Shown: positions 52,872 through 62,799, counted from the stretch's first letter. The stretch is 64,000 bases of DNA from Saccharibacillus sp. JS10 (GCF_024436065.1 NZ_JANFNS010000001.1:1054001-1118000); one strand, 5' to 3'. The notes: generated by a model from the sequence alone, not told the origin. Made by a program: numbers and translations.

Positions 52872-53783
52872 TTATTCCGCGTCTGGCGCCGTTTCTTCTG
52901 TAGCTTTCAGACGTGTCCAGTTCTCGTCTTGTTCGATCATCCCTTGTTTCATCAGACGTCCAAGCGCGCGCTTGAATGCAGACTTACTGATTCCGAAACG
53001 AAGTTTAATAATATCCGGCGCTGTTTGATCGGAATAAGGCATCGCTCCGCCTTCGCGGCTACGCATATAAGCCAAAATTTTCTCTGCATCTTCATCCATG
53101 CCGATTTCTTTCGGCTGCGCCATCGACAGGTTCACGCGTCCGTCTTCTTCGCGAACGCGGACAACGCGAACATCGACAACTTCACCAAGACGAAGAGGAC
53201 GCGGACGTTCGGAAGAATGGATCAATCCGATTGCGCCAAAGCCCAATACGCCACCTTCGATAATGACGAAAGTACCCATTTGAAGCGGGCGATAGACCGT
53301 CGCTTTCATCCATTGGTTTTTCCAAGATTCCGGCGCGTTAAAACAAAGCGGAGACAATTCTTCTTCCCCGGATGTACGGGCAAGCAGACGACCTTGTTTA
53401 TCGCGATCCATACGGACGTAAATACGATCGCCCACTTCCGGTTGAAGCTCCGGCAATTCAGGCAATTCGCGCTTAGGCAGCAACAATTGACGACCGAGTC
53501 CCATTTCAAGGAAACATCCAAGACGCGGATGAATATCTGCAACTTCCAAAACGCCGATCTCTCCGAACGTCAACAAAGGCTTTTTCATCGTCGCGATCAA
53601 TCGATCTTCCGAATCATGATGAATAAACACTTCGGTTTCTTGACCGTTACGGAATTTCATATTGCCTGTACGTTCCGTGTACGGAAGCAAGACTTCTTCT
53701 TCACCGTCCGTCATAAAAAAGCCGTGCGGCGATACTTCGCGAGCGACTTTTAACTTAACGATTGTGCCGGCTTCGAGACTCAT
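52872..53783 (-). CDS. cvfB: S1-domain RNA-binding protein CvfB
   Basis: 303 residues: S1-like RNA-binding domains (LEAGTIVKLKVAREVSPHGFFMTDGEEEVLLPY; GDRIYVRMDRDKQGRLLARTS; FGAIGLIHSSERPRPLRLGEVVDVRVVRVREEDGRVNLSM) and a C-terminal winged helix (SDQTAPDIIKLRFGISKSAFKRALGRL). This is the CvfB/YitL architecture. Its ATG overlaps the rsfS stop (ATGA). Not usually part of this cluster in B. subtilis. Confidence 0.9.
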   Translation of the reverse strand: MSLEAGTIVKLKVAREVSPHGFFMTDGEEEVLLPYTERTGNMKFRNGQETEVFIHHDSEDRLIATMKKPLLTFGEIGVLEVADIHPRLGCFLEMGLGRQLLLPKRELPELPELQPEVGDRIYVRMDRDKQGRLLARTSGEEELSPLCFNAPESWKNQWMKATVYRPLQMGTFVIIEGGVLGFGAIGLIHSSERPRPLRLGEVVDVRVVRVREEDGRVNLSMAQPKEIGMDEDAEKILAYMRSREGGAMPYSDQTAPDIIKLRFGISKSAFKRALGRLMKQGMIEQDENWTRLKATEETAPDAE

Positions 53784-54127
53784 ACGGTTTCCACCACTTT
53801 CGCGTCTGACCAGACGCGCTCGATATTGTAATATTCACGCTCGTCGCGATGGAAAATATGCACGATTACGTCTCCAAGATCCATCAGCACCCAACGTGCC
53901 GAGTCCATCCCTTCGATTCCGCGGATTGTACCTCCCGCATCCAGTACACTTTTGCGAACTTCGCTCGCAATCGCTTGCACTTGCGTATCGGAATTACCAT
54001 GGCAAATGACGAAATAATCCGCAACTAGCGAAATACCTGTCAGATCCAGCGCGACGACGTTCATCGCTTTTTTATCTGCTGCCGCTTCTGTTGCAAGGCG
54101 AAGCAATTGTTCAGGTTGTACACTCAT
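53780..54127 (-). CDS. rsfS: Ribosome silencing factor RsfS
   Basis: 115 residues of the RsfS/Iojap family (DKKAMNVVALDLTGISLVADYFVICHGNSDTQVQAIA, VLMDLGDVIVHIF). Binds L14 and blocks subunit joining under starvation. ATG follows GGGAGGATAACGA. Sits 3 bp after yqeK. Confidence 0.95.
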   Translation of the reverse strand: MSVQPEQLLRLATEAAADKKAMNVVALDLTGISLVADYFVICHGNSDTQVQAIASEVRKSVLDAGGTIRGIEGMDSARWVLMDLGDVIVHIFHRDEREYYNIERVWSDAKVVETV

Positions 54128-54130
54128 TCG

Positions 54131-54751
54131 TTATCCTCCCTTATTTTCGGACATTGGCTTTGCATGCGAAGCTTGCTCACGCTGAGTTAGCTGGCGAAGC
54201 AGATCATTTCGAGCCAATACCGTTGTCGGAAATATTTGTTGATTGCGTTCGACCAATATTCGTAACGTCGAATCAAATCCGGCAATCAATCCTTCTTCAA
54301 GACTTAATTTCGCTTTTTCGCGGATCAAATCAACCCCCGGAAAATCACGTCCCGGTTCGATATAGTCGGCAAGACATACGATTTTATCAAGCAACGTCAT
54401 GTTCTCGCGCCCTGATGTATGATACCGAATCGCATCGATCACTTCGCGATCTTCAATGCCGTATTCATATTCCGCGACATAAGCCCCGACTTCCGAATGC
54501 CACATAGGCGCATCGTAATTGAGCAGATCCACATTCAATTGATTTTCCGCGATGACCGAGGCTTGACGCTGTACCGGCCAATACTTGGCGACATCGTGAA
54601 TAATTGCGGCAAGCTCGGCGCGAACCGGATCTGCGCCATAACGTTGGGCAAGTTCTATCGCCGATTGCATCACGCCAAGCGTATGACGCCAGCGTTTTTC
54701 CGGCATCTGCGACGATACATGTTTGATTAGTGCTTCGCGATCAAATTCCAT
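54131..54751 (-). CDS. yqeK: HD-domain nucleotidase YqeK
   Basis: 206 residues with HTLGVMQSA, the metal-binding IIHDVAKYW and WHSEVGAYVA of YqeK, the symmetric Ap4A hydrolase family. ATG at 54749-54751 follows AAAGGAG and overlaps the 3' end of nadD by 11 bp; the longer open frame inside nadD is rejected. Confidence 0.92.
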   Translation of the reverse strand: MEFDREALIKHVSSQMPEKRWRHTLGVMQSAIELAQRYGADPVRAELAAIIHDVAKYWPVQRQASVIAENQLNVDLLNYDAPMWHSEVGAYVAEYEYGIEDREVIDAIRYHTSGRENMTLLDKIVCLADYIEPGRDFPGVDLIREKAKLSLEEGLIAGFDSTLRILVERNQQIFPTTVLARNDLLRQLTQREQASHAKPMSENKGG

Positions 54752-55325
54752 GATGACCGCTCCTTTGTAAATATTCATAGACCGAATCCGGAACCAAATA
54801 ACGAGCCGAAGTTCCGTTACGCAGTCGCTCCCGAATCTCAGTCGAAGAAATCTGAAGTTGCGGCATATCGACATCGTCGATCGCACTTGCCACGTCTTCT
54901 GGAAGTTGCGATTTGTCCAGCTTGTATCCTGCTCGACCTACCGCAGCAAAACGTGTCATTTTCGCCAATTCTTCGATTCGTTCCCATTTCGGCAAATAGT
55001 TCACCATATCGGTGCCTATAATAAAATGAAACGAATGTTCACGATATTGATTCGTCAAAATCTCCATCGTATCTGCACTGTAGGAGACTCCGCCTCGGCG
55101 CAATTCGATATCGAGTGTCCGAAAAGCCGGTTGCGATTGAATCGCTAATTCGACCATCTGCAATCTTTCGTCGCCAGAAAATCCGGCTTCCGCTTTGTGC
55201 GGAGGAATATGAGACGGCATAAACCAGATCTCGTCCAGACGAAGCACCTCTCGCACGGTTTCGGCAGCAACCAGATGACCGATATGAATCGGATCGAATG
55301 TACCGCCCATAATTCCGATTTTCAA
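54741..55325 (-). CDS. nadD: Nicotinate-nucleotide adenylyltransferase
   Basis: Makes deamido-NAD from nicotinate mononucleotide and ATP. 194 residues with GGTFDPIHIGHL at the N-terminus and ISSTEIRERL near the C-terminus, both part of the nucleotidyl-transfer site. Start is TTG at 55323-55325 after GGAGGAG. Translationally coupled to yqeK. Confidence 0.96.
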   Translation of the reverse strand: MKIGIMGGTFDPIHIGHLVAAETVREVLRLDEIWFMPSHIPPHKAEAGFSGDERLQMVELAIQSQPAFRTLDIELRRGGVSYSADTMEILTNQYREHSFHFIIGTDMVNYLPKWERIEELAKMTRFAAVGRAGYKLDKSQLPEDVASAIDDVDMPQLQISSTEIRERLRNGTSARYLVPDSVYEYLQRSGHHGI

Positions 55326-55351
55326 AACCGTTCACTCCTCCGCTACCTTCA

Positions 55352-55642
55352 TTACGGCAATTCGATTTGCTTGTTCTCTTTCGATTCTTTATACAAAATG
55401 ATGGTACGCCCAATCACTTGTACCAATTCAGCTTCTGCGTCTTCTGCCAATTGCGCACCTAATACTTTAGGTTCTTCCGCGCAGTTGTTCAAAACCGAAA
55501 TTTTCATTAACTCGCGAACTTCAATCGCTTCGTTGATATGGCGAACCAACTGATCGTTGAGTCCCCCTTTGCCAATTTGAAAAATAGCATCAAGATGATG
55601 CGCTTGCGAACGCAAAAAGCGTTTTTGTTTGCCTGTAAGCAT
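55352..55642 (-). CDS. yhbY: CRM-domain RNA-binding protein YhbY
   Basis: 96 residues: LTGKQKRFLRSQAHHLDAIFQIGKGGLND and the KISVLNNC segment of the YhbY/CRM fold, associated with pre-50S subunits. ATG follows GAGGAG. 26 bp upstream of nadD in the same operon. Confidence 0.94.
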   Translation of the reverse strand: MLTGKQKRFLRSQAHHLDAIFQIGKGGLNDQLVRHINEAIEVRELMKISVLNNCAEEPKVLGAQLAEDAEAELVQVIGRTIILYKESKENKQIELP

Positions 55643-55695
55643 AGATGAATAGACTCCTCTTTTTGTTTATTTAACCATTCGTACACGATGTACGA

Positions 55696-56535
55696 TCAAA
55701 GCTTCATATCGGCAAGTACAGCGTTTCGCATCACTTCAATCGGAGCGGAGACACCTGTCCAATATTCGAACGCGTAAGCGCCTTGATAGACAAACATGCC
55801 AAGCCCGCCGTGTGCGACGCAACCTTTTGCTTTTGCAGACTGTAATAACCGAGTTTCTAGGGGATTATAGATCAGATCGCTCACGATCTCTGTTCCTTTT
55901 AGCCACTCTATATCTAATGGAATACTGTCCGTATGCGGGTGCATTCCAATCGATGTCGTATTGATCACAAGATCGGCATCTTGAATAGCTGTTTTGGCTT
56001 CGGTCATAGGCAGCGCCGAAATTTCGGCAAGATCGCTCCATTCCCGAGCCAAAGCTTCGGCACGTTCGACCGTCCGATTCAGTAGCGTAATACGCTGCGG
56101 TTGCTCCGCAGCCAGCGCGTAAATGATACCGCGAGCGGCACCGCCCGCTCCAAGCACGACGATTCGGCGACCTTGAAGTTCGCCCGCCGCTTCTTCTTTG
56201 AGCGATCGTACATAACCGATTCCGTCTGTATTTCTACCGATCAGACGCCCGGCATCATTAATGATCGTGTTCACTGCGCCTATCCGGCGAGCTTCTTCGC
56301 TCAGCTCATCCAAATACGGCATCACATGTTCTTTGTGAGGAATCGTTACGTTAATGCCGCGATACCCTTCTTCGCGCATCTTGGAGATCATCTCTTCAAG
56401 ATCATGCGGCTTCACATGGAGCGCTGTATAATCGCCTGCGATTCCTCGCTCGCGTAGAGCCGCATTATGCATAATAGGCGATTTCGAATGGGCAATCGGA
56501 TCTCCGATCACCCCGAGTTTCAACGGTTCATTCAA
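55696..56535 (-). CDS. aroE: Shikimate dehydrogenase
   Basis: NADP-dependent reduction of 3-dehydroshikimate in aromatic amino acid synthesis. 279 residues: HSKSPIMHN, NVTIPHKE, GAVNTI, NTDGIGYVRSL, VLGAGGAARGIIYAL and LNRTVERAE, all intact. Start TTG at 56533-56535 after GGAGG. Confidence 0.96.
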   Translation of the reverse strand: MNEPLKLGVIGDPIAHSKSPIMHNAALRERGIAGDYTALHVKPHDLEEMISKMREEGYRGINVTIPHKEHVMPYLDELSEEARRIGAVNTIINDAGRLIGRNTDGIGYVRSLKEEAAGELQGRRIVVLGAGGAARGIIYALAAEQPQRITLLNRTVERAEALAREWSDLAEISALPMTEAKTAIQDADLVINTTSIGMHPHTDSIPLDIEWLKGTEIVSDLIYNPLETRLLQSAKAKGCVAHGGLGMFVYQGAYAFEYWTGVSAPIEVMRNAVLADMKL

Positions 56536-56557
56536 CGTACTTCCTCCTCTATCCCGA

Positions 56558-57682
56558 TTAAATCAGCGAATCTCGCATAATGACTTTGACGCCTTTAGGC
56601 GCATGGATCGCAACTTTCGCTCCATTTTCGCCGTTCGCTTTCACCCAGCCCAGACCTGAGATAAACAAGTCTTGAGCGCCGCCTTTAGGAATACGGAACT
56701 CATGCCTTGTCCATTCCGGCATTTTTTCCGCTTCTTCACGCGAAGGTGGAGTGAGCAGTTCTCCGATATGATCGGTATACAATTCATCCGCACGTTCTAA
56801 CTTTGTGCGATGTAGATTTAATGCTCCGCTTGTATAGAACGTAAACGATTGACGCTCACCTTCGATAAAGTCGAATCGAGCCAGACCGCCGATAAACAAA
56901 GTCTGACCTGCATTCAATTGATACACAGCAGGTTTGAGCGGTTTTTCCGGCATCACTTTAACCAGATCGCCTGGCGTCACAAGTTCTGTATAACGGGACG
57001 GATAGACAATCCCCGGCGTATCCACGATAAAATGTCCATCGTCCAACGGAATATTCACCATATCCAGTGTCGTTCCCGGATAACGCGAAGTCGTCAATTC
57101 TTCTTCCAGATCGCTATAATCGGTAATCAGACGATTGATCAACGTCGATTTGCCTACATTCGTTGCGCCTACGACATAGACGTCACGGTCACCGCGACGA
57201 TCTGCGACTTCTTGTAGCAGTCGGTCAAAGCCCAAGTTCTTTTTAGCGCTGCAAAGCACGATTTCTTCGGTCTTGAGACCAAGTTCTTTGGCTTGCTTTT
57301 GTACCCAGTTACGCAATTTGTTCCAATTCGTTACTTTTGGCAATAAGTCGATTTTGTTGACCGCGAGAATAACCGGATTGCTGCCAACAAAGCGTTGCAG
57401 TCCGGTAATTACGCTGCCTTGAAAATCAAACAAATCTACGATGTGAATAACCAAAGCTTTGCGTTCACCGATTTGACCGAGCATACGCAAAAATTCGTCT
57501 TGGTTCATCGCCACAGAAGCCACTTCATTATAGTTTTTAATACGGAAGCAACGACGGCAAATTTGCGCGCCGTCGTCTTTTAGTTTAGGAATATAACCGA
57601 CTCCTGCCGGGTCTTCCGTTTGAAGCGGCGCTCCGCATCCGCTACAGCGAAGAACTGCGGAGCCTTCAAGTCTTTCTGTCAT
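56558..57682 (-). CDS. yqeH: Ribosome biogenesis GTPase YqeH
   Basis: 374 residues. N-terminal zinc finger (CSGCGAPL, CRRCFRIKNYNE), then a circularly permuted GTPase with order G4 NKIDLLPK, G5 SAKKNLG, G1 GATNVGKST, G3 DTPGIV, and a C-terminal RNA-related domain. Needed for 30S assembly. ATG overlaps the yqeG stop by 4 bp, with GAGGAGG inside the end of yqeG. Confidence 0.96.
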   Translation of the reverse strand: MTERLEGSAVLRCSGCGAPLQTEDPAGVGYIPKLKDDGAQICRRCFRIKNYNEVASVAMNQDEFLRMLGQIGERKALVIHIVDLFDFQGSVITGLQRFVGSNPVILAVNKIDLLPKVTNWNKLRNWVQKQAKELGLKTEEIVLCSAKKNLGFDRLLQEVADRRGDRDVYVVGATNVGKSTLINRLITDYSDLEEELTTSRYPGTTLDMVNIPLDDGHFIVDTPGIVYPSRYTELVTPGDLVKVMPEKPLKPAVYQLNAGQTLFIGGLARFDFIEGERQSFTFYTSGALNLHRTKLERADELYTDHIGELLTPPSREEAEKMPEWTRHEFRIPKGGAQDLFISGLGWVKANGENGAKVAIHAPKGVKVIMRDSLI

Positions 57683-58206
57683 TTCTTTTTATCCTCCTCA
57701 AGCCATTTGCCCATTTTGCGTAAACGCCCAATTGCGACTTTTTCCACTCTACGATTGAATCGTGTACGCCAACCTTCGTCGCCGATCTCGATCGGCAGCA
57801 CCAGTACGGTATACAAGCCTAATCGATTTCCTCCGAGCACATCGGTAAGCAGTTGATCGCCGACAACGATCGTCTGCTCTTCGCTCAGTTGCATCAATTT
57901 CATCGCTTTACGGAACGGTGCATGAGACGGCTTACGCGCCGCATATACAAATCGTAGATCGAGCGGCGTCGCAAATACAGACACACGGTTCATATTATTG
58001 TTGGATACGATCACGAGCTGAAATCCGATTTCTTTCACTTTCGCAAACCACGCGATCAGTTCAGGAGTCGCATTTGGCGCTTTCGCTCCAACTAACGTAT
58101 TATCCAGATCGGTTACGATACCTCGGTAACCTCGGTTATACAAGTCTTCTAAATCAATATCGAATACGGTATTCACTTGAAGTTTTGGTAACATCGCTTC
58201 GAACAA
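57679..58206 (-). CDS. yqeG: HAD-superfamily phosphatase YqeG
   Basis: 175 residues: DLDNTLVGAK (nucleophile Asp), VSNNNMNRV and VGDQLLTDVLGGNRLG, a class III HAD phosphatase. Start TTG (58204-58206) after GAGGTG; an internal ATG four codons later is an alternative. First gene of the operon running through yqeH, aroE, yhbY, nadD, yqeK, rsfS and cvfB. Confidence 0.92.
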   Translation of the reverse strand: MFEAMLPKLQVNTVFDIDLEDLYNRGYRGIVTDLDNTLVGAKAPNATPELIAWFAKVKEIGFQLVIVSNNNMNRVSVFATPLDLRFVYAARKPSHAPFRKAMKLMQLSEEQTIVVGDQLLTDVLGGNRLGLYTVLVLPIEIGDEGWRTRFNRRVEKVAIGRLRKMGKWLEEDKKK

Positions 58207-58247
58207 GTTAGGGTCACCTCGTTGATCTCTATAGTGTTCAAACTCAA

Positions 58248-58276
58248 ACTATATCACAGCGAACGCTTCACGTCAG
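58248..58276 (-). promoter_or_regulatory. Promoter of the yqeG-cvfB operon
   Basis: CTGACG (58271-58276), 17-bp spacer, TATAGT (58248-58253) preceded by TGA as extended -10, on the minus strand. The -35 overlaps the end of the transglutaminase gene. Confidence 0.65.
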
Positions 58277-60516
58277 CTACCGGATTGCGGTAAATTCGGC
58301 AAAACCGGATAATAGCCTTTCCAAGTTTTGCGAAGTTCGGCGCAATACTGCTGGATCTGTACCCATTCTTCCTCAGTTACACTTTCCGGGCTATAGCGCG
58401 CTTTTTCGAATTTTTTCAAAATCGGAGCCATCGCAGCATCGGTTCCGTTCACTTCTTTTTGCCAGCGTGCTACAGATTCACGCAGGGTTTCGTGTTCTTC
58501 GCGATGTAAGCCTTTGCGCTTCAAAAACTTCAAGAAGTTTTCGGTTTCCAGCACGACTTTTTGGCCTGCTGTTAATTTACCGCCCATACGCAGACCCATA
58601 ATGAAGAAATAAATCGATTGACGACGTACCCAGAGCAAGTAAGCTCCCCAAGCTGCCACAACAACCGCCGCTGCAGATGCAATGATCGGCATCAGATTGG
58701 AATTGCCGCCTTGATCTTGCACAGCCGCAGGCGTATCTTCATTTTCGTCTTCTTGTTGCTGTTCAGGTTCTTCTTCCGGCTCTGGCGTTGTATCGGAAGC
58801 TTCCGGTGCGGATGCTTCTTCTAACAAAGGTACCGAGAAACCGCGCGTTGCTTCAACCGGAATCCAACCGTAATCGCCAAAATAAACTTCAGCCCAAGAA
58901 TGGGCATTCGCATTCGTAACTTCATATTCCATACTATTTTGACTGAATTGATCCGGCGTTTCACCTGTAGAACTACCCGGCGCATAGCCTTTGACCCAAC
59001 GAGCCGGAATCCCTTGCGAGCGAGCCATCATGACCATTGCGGTTGAGAAATAATCGCAGTAGCCTTCTTTAATATCGAACAAAAAGCTTTCTACAAAATC
59101 GTTACTTTCGCGACGCGACAATGCAGGGTTATTCGTATATTGATACTTTTGTTGCAAGTGCTGTTGAAGCAGATACACTTTTTCGTAAGGCGTTTTGCCG
59201 TTTTTGGTCACATCTGTCGCCAAATCGGTAACACGCTGCGGAAAGCCGCGCGGAATCTGAACATACCGATCTTCTACACCTTGCGGATACAATTCTTCGA
59301 ACGTTGCTTTTTGAAGCTCGTCGACCGGTACGACTGGAACTTCAGAAGTAATCGTGTAGGTTTTTGGATAGATCGTGGTGCCGCGCCCTGCACGTTCTTG
59401 CCAATGCAGTTCGCTTTGCTCCGGTTTCCACTGCATCCGCGATTCGCCATTTTCGATATCGACATTTTCGACTGTATTGATTGAATACGCGCCGAACAAT
59501 ACCGGGTAGGTCGCATCGCTTTGCATCGTTACGCGCTGCGTTACCGTTTTGGTTGGCATCTTCGGTGCAGCTTCACGTTCCAAATCTTCTTCGCGAGCTA
59601 CATTTTCCAATGTGCCCCAACCGCTATCATCATCCCAACCGCTTCCGGTATAGGTCATTCTCGTTTCACCACGCCAATAGCTGCGCTCTGTCGATTGAAT
59701 CGTCATTACAGGCGTATAGTCGAAATTAAATCCGCCACCTAGCTGCCCATCTTCTCGGCTATATCCCGAAGCAGAAGCTTGACCTTGCAGCAGACCATTG
59801 GCATTAAAAGCCGTATTCGATGTGCCTTGCAACTGCCGCCACGCGGTATACGGATCTGTCAGAATCGGCTGAACAAAAGGCATATTTACGCCCGCCAAGA
59901 TCACCAACGAAAATACAACAGCCGTATTGATCAACAATTTGAACGGATTGCGACGAATCGCTTTCCAGCCTTTAGGGAAACGCGTTTGGAATCTGCGAAA
60001 ATGATCGCAAGCCAGCCAAGCCATGGTCGCAAACACGATCCAAGCGACAGGTTTCCAAAGCGGCACGACCGTAAAAGAATCCAATGCCGCAAGCGGTACA
60101 ATATTGAAAAAAGCAAACATCAAAATCCGACGTTGGCTATTCACCGCTCGAATACAAAATTCAAAAATCAACCAAGCAATCAAAGCAAACCAAATATAAG
60201 GAAACATCGCTTGCGAAAATTGCTCGGCTCTCGAAAACAATAGGCCGCTCGGTTCAAAAATTTCATATCGTTCTAATGTCGTGTACGCGACAAAAATAAA
60301 GACAACCGCTTTTACACCGAGACGAAGCCACGAATCGTTTGGAAGCAACACATGGACAATCGCCACGGCGGTCAATACGCCCAGTACGAGCGCATTCGTT
60401 TCATCGAACCAGAACGTCCGGGTATACGTCAGCCATTGAATCGCAATAATCATTAACCAGATCGTAGATACAGCTGCGTACCACGACGATTTGAACGATT
60501 CTTTCCAATTCTTCAT
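58273..60516 (-). CDS. TgpA-like transglutaminase-domain membrane protein
   Basis: 747 residues. Five or six membrane segments at the N-terminus (to about 215), an extracellular region with the transglutaminase core (GYCDYFSTAMVMMARSQGIPARW with catalytic Cys, AHSWAEVYF with His, WIPVEATRGF where the third residue is Glu), a Glu-rich stretch (about 575-600), one more membrane segment (about 607-630) and a cytoplasmic DUF4129-like tail. Overlaps the DUF58 gene by ATGA. Role in the cell envelope is inferred; substrate unknown. Confidence 0.88.
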   Translation of the reverse strand: MKNWKESFKSSWYAAVSTIWLMIIAIQWLTYTRTFWFDETNALVLGVLTAVAIVHVLLPNDSWLRLGVKAVVFIFVAYTTLERYEIFEPSGLLFSRAEQFSQAMFPYIWFALIAWLIFEFCIRAVNSQRRILMFAFFNIVPLAALDSFTVVPLWKPVAWIVFATMAWLACDHFRRFQTRFPKGWKAIRRNPFKLLINTAVVFSLVILAGVNMPFVQPILTDPYTAWRQLQGTSNTAFNANGLLQGQASASGYSREDGQLGGGFNFDYTPVMTIQSTERSYWRGETRMTYTGSGWDDDSGWGTLENVAREEDLEREAAPKMPTKTVTQRVTMQSDATYPVLFGAYSINTVENVDIENGESRMQWKPEQSELHWQERAGRGTTIYPKTYTITSEVPVVPVDELQKATFEELYPQGVEDRYVQIPRGFPQRVTDLATDVTKNGKTPYEKVYLLQQHLQQKYQYTNNPALSRRESNDFVESFLFDIKEGYCDYFSTAMVMMARSQGIPARWVKGYAPGSSTGETPDQFSQNSMEYEVTNANAHSWAEVYFGDYGWIPVEATRGFSVPLLEEASAPEASDTTPEPEEEPEQQQEDENEDTPAAVQDQGGNSNLMPIIASAAAVVVAAWGAYLLWVRRQSIYFFIMGLRMGGKLTAGQKVVLETENFLKFLKRKGLHREEHETLRESVARWQKEVNGTDAAMAPILKKFEKARYSPESVTEEEWVQIQQYCAELRKTWKGYYPVLPNLPQSGS

Positions 60517-61778
60517 CGAACTCCTCCTTCCAATACCATCGGCAACTCATCGAGACTTCCTACGCGGTAAGTCGCAACGCCTTTGGTCCAAAGTGAAGAT
60601 GCCCATTGCCGAGAAGCATTTGAACTTTCGGAATCCGACGTCGATGTTTCATCGATCTGAACGTGGCAAAAGCTCATTTGATGCGTTTGCGAAAAACGTA
60701 CCAACTCCATAATAGAACCATCAGAAAGTGGCGTTACGACGATCAAAATCACACCTTTAGGCAAACGGTTTAATGCAGATTCCAATCCGGCAAGCAGCGT
60801 CCCTTGACCTTTGGGATCAAGATCAACCAAATGATCCATCATCGCGTGAATACGAGCTCGTCCTTGCACCGGTTCAAATACATGCGTTGTAGCTCCAAGC
60901 GAACAAAGTCCCATCGGAGTCGATTGACGTGCGCCGTATTCCAAGATCGAAGCCGCCGTCGATACCGCCGTCTCGAATTGCTTCGCGGAGCGGTAATGAT
61001 TTTCGTAAGTGTCGAGTACAACCATTGTTTTGGGAATCGATTCGTACTCAAATTCTTTCGATTTCCATTCCCCTGTACGCGCTGTCGCATTCCAATGGAT
61101 ACGCGAGATTCGATCGCCGTAGACATAATCGCGAACACCGCCTACTTGATTCGTTTCACGACCGGATACATGCCCGACCGACTGCGGTCCAAGAAGCCGA
61201 TTGCGCCGGTCCAGCAGTTGCCATTTTGCAATATGAGACGTTCTTGGCATCACCCGGAACTCCCCACGCGCCGAAAACGAACCCCGATGCTCGACCAGTC
61301 CAAAAATATCTTCGGTAACACATTCGGTTTGCGAAAAGGCATAACGCCCACGCTCAAGCGGCGGTGTCTGAAATAACAACTCACCGCTACCATTCATACT
61401 CGGAACCAAACTTTCTTCGAACGACCAGGTTTCCCCGCTATGCCGTTTGAGCGTTTCTCGAACAATCACATACGGAACAGGCAAAAAACCCGGAATATGC
61501 AGATGTAGACGAACGCGAATCTGATCCCCCGCATGAAGTACGCCGCCCCATTCTCCCGGTTCTCCGGAAAATTGACGTTCGCCGCGAGCGCGTGCGATTC
61601 CGTTCAATCCACCAAACAACAAATACACGCCGAATAACGTCACCATTGCGAATAACATGACCGACGTTTTGCCACCTTGAAAAAGCAAATAAAAAAGGCA
61701 ACATACCCAAATCGAAATTAACATCGACAATTTGCCTGCAGAAAGTTTCGGTTTGAAAAGTTTCCAAATTTCCCGCAT
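60513..61778 (-). CDS. DUF58 (vWA-related) membrane protein
   Basis: 421 residues. Two N-terminal membrane segments (about 15-55), a beta-rich part, then the DUF58 signature GGVRDYVYGDRISRIHWNATARTGEWKSKEFEYE (about 205-240) and a von Willebrand A-like C-terminus (MVVLDTYENHYRSAKQFETAV). In many bacteria such a protein works with the MoxR ATPase encoded next to it. ATG 3 bp after moxR; only AGGA as ribosome site. Confidence 0.9.
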   Translation of the reverse strand: MREIWKLFKPKLSAGKLSMLISIWVCCLFYLLFQGGKTSVMLFAMVTLFGVYLLFGGLNGIARARGERQFSGEPGEWGGVLHAGDQIRVRLHLHIPGFLPVPYVIVRETLKRHSGETWSFEESLVPSMNGSGELLFQTPPLERGRYAFSQTECVTEDIFGLVEHRGSFSARGEFRVMPRTSHIAKWQLLDRRNRLLGPQSVGHVSGRETNQVGGVRDYVYGDRISRIHWNATARTGEWKSKEFEYESIPKTMVVLDTYENHYRSAKQFETAVSTAASILEYGARQSTPMGLCSLGATTHVFEPVQGRARIHAMMDHLVDLDPKGQGTLLAGLESALNRLPKGVILIVVTPLSDGSIMELVRFSQTHQMSFCHVQIDETSTSDSESSNASRQWASSLWTKGVATYRVGSLDELPMVLEGGVR

Positions 61779-61781
61779 CGC

Positions 61782-62738
61782 TTAGCGTCCTATCGATACC
61801 GGCACGCTGCTGGCTGCCAGCAGATTACGAACCAACGATTCGGCATTCAAACTATCGAGGCGCGCTTCCGGACGAATCAAGATACGGTGCGGCAAAACAA
61901 ATGGAGCCAGTTCTTTAATATCGTCAGGCAAAACAAAATCGCGCTCGTTGATAAACGCGTACGCTTTCGCAGCCAGTGCAAAAGAAATCGAGGAACGCGG
62001 GCTTGCACCTAGCAATACGGAAGGATGTTCACGCGTGGCGCGAATAATTCCAAGCATATAAGACGTTACGGCATCGTTCATATGAACATCGCGCACTTCG
62101 CGCTGAATCGAAGCGATCGTTGCCATGTCCGTCACGGCATGAAGCTGATCGGCAGGCTGCCCGATACGGTTGCTGTCGATCAGACTTTTTTCGGTTTCCA
62201 TATCCGGATACCCCATATGCAGTTTCATCATAAAACGATCCAGCTGGGCTTCCGGCAATACATAGGTTCCTTCAAAATCAATCGGGTTTTGCGTCGCGCA
62301 AAGCATAAACGGATGCGGCAGCGGATGAGTCTCTCCATCGACAGTCACACTGCGCTCTTCCATCGCTTCAAGCAAAGCGGATTGCGTCTTCGTTGTCGCA
62401 CGGTTGATCTCATCGGCAAGCAAAATATTCGACATGATCGGACCCGGGCGGAACTGGAAGCGTTCTTCGCGGGGATGATAGATCGACACGCCCGTAATAT
62501 CGGTCGGCAATAAGTCGGGATTACACTGAACCCGGCGGTAACCGCCTTCCATCGAACGCGCCAATGCTTTGATCAACTGCGTTTTTCCGGTTCCCGGTAC
62601 GTCTTCGATCAATACGTGACCCCCAGCGAGCAGCGCGGTCATTAGCAATTTTATTTCAAAGGTTTTACCCAGTATGCACGATTCAAGATTTGATCGGACT
62701 GAGGTAACAATCTGCATGGATTCGGAACTTACGGACAT
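61782..62738 (-). CDS. MoxR-family AAA+ ATPase
   Basis: 318 residues: Walker A VPGTGKTQLIKAL, Walker B LLADEINRATTKTQSALLEAMEE, sensor 1 ATQNPIDFEGTYVLPEAQLDRF, arginine-rich GASPRSSISFALAAKAYA. Chaperone-like ATPase for assembly of envelope or vWA proteins. ATG follows AGGAGG. First gene of the moxR-DUF58-transglutaminase operon. Confidence 0.94.
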   Translation of the reverse strand: MSVSSESMQIVTSVRSNLESCILGKTFEIKLLMTALLAGGHVLIEDVPGTGKTQLIKALARSMEGGYRRVQCNPDLLPTDITGVSIYHPREERFQFRPGPIMSNILLADEINRATTKTQSALLEAMEERSVTVDGETHPLPHPFMLCATQNPIDFEGTYVLPEAQLDRFMMKLHMGYPDMETEKSLIDSNRIGQPADQLHAVTDMATIASIQREVRDVHMNDAVTSYMLGIIRATREHPSVLLGASPRSSISFALAAKAYAFINERDFVLPDDIKELAPFVLPHRILIRPEARLDSLNAESLVRNLLAASSVPVSIGR

Positions 62739-62799
62739 ATGGATAACCTCCTAAGTCATTCTCCTTGTTTACGCCAAAACTTACTTTTTTGATGGTGCT

